A DNA stretch of 7,386 bases. Source: an uncultured Bacillota bacterium (GTDB lineage: Bacteria; Bacillota_I; Bacilli_A; RFN20; CAG-826). The DNA is taken from NCBI GenBank assembly GCA_949298295.1, contig CASFWS010000048.1:1-7386 (forward strand). Direction: 5' to 3'. Shown here in pieces: positions 5,723-7,386 of this stretch (position 1 is the first letter of the stretch; each line of letters starts with the position of its first letter). The notes below the pieces were generated by a model that was not told the DNA's origin, made no database searches, and worked only from the letters and a program-made list of their open reading frames with translations. The position numbers and the translations under genes are program-made.

Positions 5723-7386
5723 TAGTCGACTTTCGGCAAATTGGGATGGCATTCACCGCGGACAGGGAGGGTGCGTGCCATTTTCCGTTGATTGAAGGCC
5801 TTCATCACTTCGCTCCGCTCGTTCGGACCGAGGGCATAGACGAAGACCTTGTGCCCGATGAGGGTTTGGATGACTTCCTCGAGCCCGCGTTGATTGGCTT
5901 TGATGTTGGCCCGTTCCTTGAGGCGGTCGAAGTCGAAGGTCAAGATCAAGGCTTCGCCCGAGAGGCAGAAGGGATTTCCTTGGATAAGGAGGCTTGCGAT
6001 GTCCGAGAACTTCTCGTCGTCCCGGAGCGTTTCTAGGCGCCTCCAGTTTTCCGAAAGGTCCTTTCGTTCCTGCTTCGAGGCATTGGCGATGATGGCCATG
6101 ATGTCATCCATTTCGAGCTTGTAGCTCTCCCCGGACGTCTCGAGATGGGGATGGGCGATCTTGCTCGTGTCGAGCCTAGGGAGGTCTGGCTTCTGCGTCG
6201 GCTTAGGCATGGGCTTAGGCTCGGGGCGCTTAACTTCGGGAACCGGCTCATCGGGAGCGAAAAGGAAGTCCGGCGGCTCGTTTCTTTTGGGTTCTTCGAT
6301 CGGGGCCGGCTTCGGTTCTGCTTTAGGCGCGGCGGGAGATGGGCTCGCCGGGGGAGGGGGCACCTCGGCTTTTTCGGCAGGAGATGAGCTTTCCTTCTTG
6401 GTTTCCGGCTTGGGCGAGGAGGAAACCGTGACCGGCCGCTCATCGATCAACATGTAGTGGTCGTCGATCGAGGCAAGCTTGAGGATCGTCAATTCGAAAA
6501 GGGACCGCACGTCCGTGATGAATTTGTAGGAATTCTGGGCGCCGAGCAATTCGTCGATGAAGGCGACGAGGTGATGGACGTCGATCTTCGAGGCCAAAGG
6601 AAGGGCCTCATCCTCCTTGATGAAGCGGAGGAGGGAAGCTTCGTGGCTTTTTTCGTAGACAAGGACGTCTCGGAAAATGGCGATGAGGTCGCTTGTGAGG
6701 CGCCGGAAGTCGATACCCTTGATCGCGTAGGCGTCGATCTTTCCCATGACGCGGGGAAGGTCGTTTCTTAGGAGACTCTCAATGAGGTCGAGTTTTTCCG
6801 CCTTCGAGGCAAGTCCGTATATGGTATAGACATCGTCCTCGCTTAAGGTCGTTCCGCTATAGGCAAGGGTTTGGTCGAGAATCGAATAGGCGTCGCGCAT
6901 CCCCCCGTCGGAGAGGGAGACGATGATGTCGATGGCCTCTTTCGAATAGGAAATCCCTTCCTTAGCCAGGACTTCGACGAGCTTATCTTCGATTTCCCCG
7001 TCGGTGAGCTTGGCGAAATCGAACCTTTGGCAACGGCTCACAATCGTCGGAAGGACTTTGTGGGGCTCGGTCGTGCAGAGAATGAAGACGACGTTCTCCG
7101 GCGGTTCTTCGAGGGTTTTGAGGAGGGCGTTGAAGGCTCCGGTCGACATCATGTGGACTTCGTCGATGATGTAGACCTTGTAGCGGCCCTTGATGGGTGC
7201 GTATTTGATCTTGTCGATGAGGTCGCGGACTTGGTCGACCCCGTTATTGGAAGCGGCGTCGATCTCGATGACGTCGGGGTGGCTCCCTTCGCTTATCGCT
7301 AGGCAGTTTTCACATTTATTGCATTGGTGGCCGACCCCTTCTTCGCAATCGAGAGCCTTGGCAAAGAGGCGGGCCATCGAGGTTTT
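5722..7386 (-). CDS. dnaX: DNA polymerase III subunit gamma/tau (5' end outside window)
   Basis: DnaX is the ATPase motor of the clamp loader and, as tau, couples polymerases to the helicase. The window edge cuts it inside Walker A: the first visible residues are K-T-S, then MARLFAKAL, so about 45 residues are missing. Numbering from the Met at 7377: zinc cysteines C11, C19, C22, C25; Walker B VYIIDEVH (68-75); LLKTLEEPPENVVF (85-98); sensor 1 ILCTTEP (99-105); arginine finger SRC (114-116); sensor 2 GGMRDAYS (158-165). The helical collar ends near 315. A Pro/Lys/Glu/Ser-rich linker (about 317-400) leads to a C-terminal domain (about 421-545) with ENWRRLETL, as in Firmicutes tau. The full-length frame ends in TAA, and I see no convincing frameshift signal for a shorter gamma. 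It heads the visible operon; its promoter is outside. Confidence 0.97.
   Translation of the reverse strand, partial: KTSMARLFAKALDCEEGVGHQCNKCENCLAISEGSHPDVIEIDAASNNGVDQVRDLIDKIKYAPIKGRYKVYIIDEVHMMSTGAFNALLKTLEEPPENVVFILCTTEPHKVLPTIVSRCQRFDFAKLTDGEIEDKLVEVLAKEGISYSKEAIDIIVSLSDGGMRDAYSILDQTLAYSGTTLSEDDVYTIYGLASKAEKLDLIESLLRNDLPRVMGKIDAYAIKGIDFRRLTSDLIAIFRDVLVYEKSHEASLLRFIKEDEALPLASKIDVHHLVAFIDELLGAQNSYKFITDVRSLFELTILKLASIDDHYMLIDERPVTVSSSPKPETKKESSSPAEKAEVPPPPASPSPAAPKAEPKPAPIEEPKRNEPPDFLFAPDEPVPEVKRPEPKPMPKPTQKPDLPRLDTSKIAHPHLETSGESYKLEMDDIMAIIANASKQERKDLSENWRRLETLRDDEKFSDIASLLIQGNPFCLSGEALILTFDFDRLKERANIKANQRGLEEVIQTLIGHKVFVYALGPNERSEVMKAFNQRKMARTLPVRGECHPNLPKVD

Noticed and set aside
6365..6380. 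Possible programmed frameshift site in dnaX (GAAAAAG in the linker)
   Set aside because: The A-run is only five long and is not in the X-XXY-YYZ register. No downstream stem plus early stop was apparent.
1..7386. CRISPR arrays, tRNA/rRNA genes, insertion sequences, toxin-antitoxin or defence genes
   Set aside because: No spaced direct repeats, transposase motifs or RNA gene signatures were seen; nearly every base is taken by recognised housekeeping or envelope genes.

Overview
The window looks like chromosomal DNA from a Bacillota (Firmicutes) bacterium of moderately high G+C. Two things suggest this. One is the gene order dnaX-ybaB/EbfC-recR-tmk-holB-ricT-rsmI, which matches the dnaX-to-rsmI neighbourhood of Bacillus in order but is much shorter. 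The other is a YfhO-type membrane protein next door. Four of the seven complete genes end in TGA and tryptophan is TGG, so the standard bacterial code is used, not the Mycoplasma code. A more precise placement, such as an uncultured gut Bacilli/Erysipelotrichia-like lineage, would be a guess.

Layout. From 7386 down to 1297, seven genes on the minus strand form one tightly packed operon: dnaX (5' end cut by the right edge), ybaB/ebfC, recR, tmk, holB, ricT (PSP1 family) and rsmI. All junctions are overlaps, direct abutments or gaps of 1 to 15 nt. Only about 16 bases of the whole window fall outside a coding sequence. From 2 to 1300 on the plus strand runs the C-terminal half of a YfhO-family membrane protein, whose start lies beyond the left edge. 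It converges on rsmI, and the two stop codons overlap in one CTAG.

Function. dnaX (tau) and holB (delta prime) supply two subunits of the DNA polymerase III clamp loader. tmk makes dTDP for DNA synthesis. recR and ybaB act in recombinational repair and nucleoid/DNA binding. ricT is a partner of RNase Y in mRNA processing, and rsmI methylates 16S rRNA. The operon is therefore a replication/repair/RNA housekeeping unit. The YfhO-like gene belongs to cell-envelope glycosylation and is functionally separate.

The most interesting structure is at the convergent junction, where there is no intergenic space. Each transcription unit appears to use an intrinsic terminator located inside the coding sequence of the opposing gene. 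A strong plus-strand terminator for yfhO lies within rsmI (1372-1402), and a minus-strand terminator for the operon lies within yfhO (1244-1269). The two mRNAs would overlap as antisense 3' ends by roughly 160 nt. I found no mobile element, CRISPR array, tRNA, rRNA or unknown gene cluster. The gene content is ordinary and the novelty lies in how it is packed.
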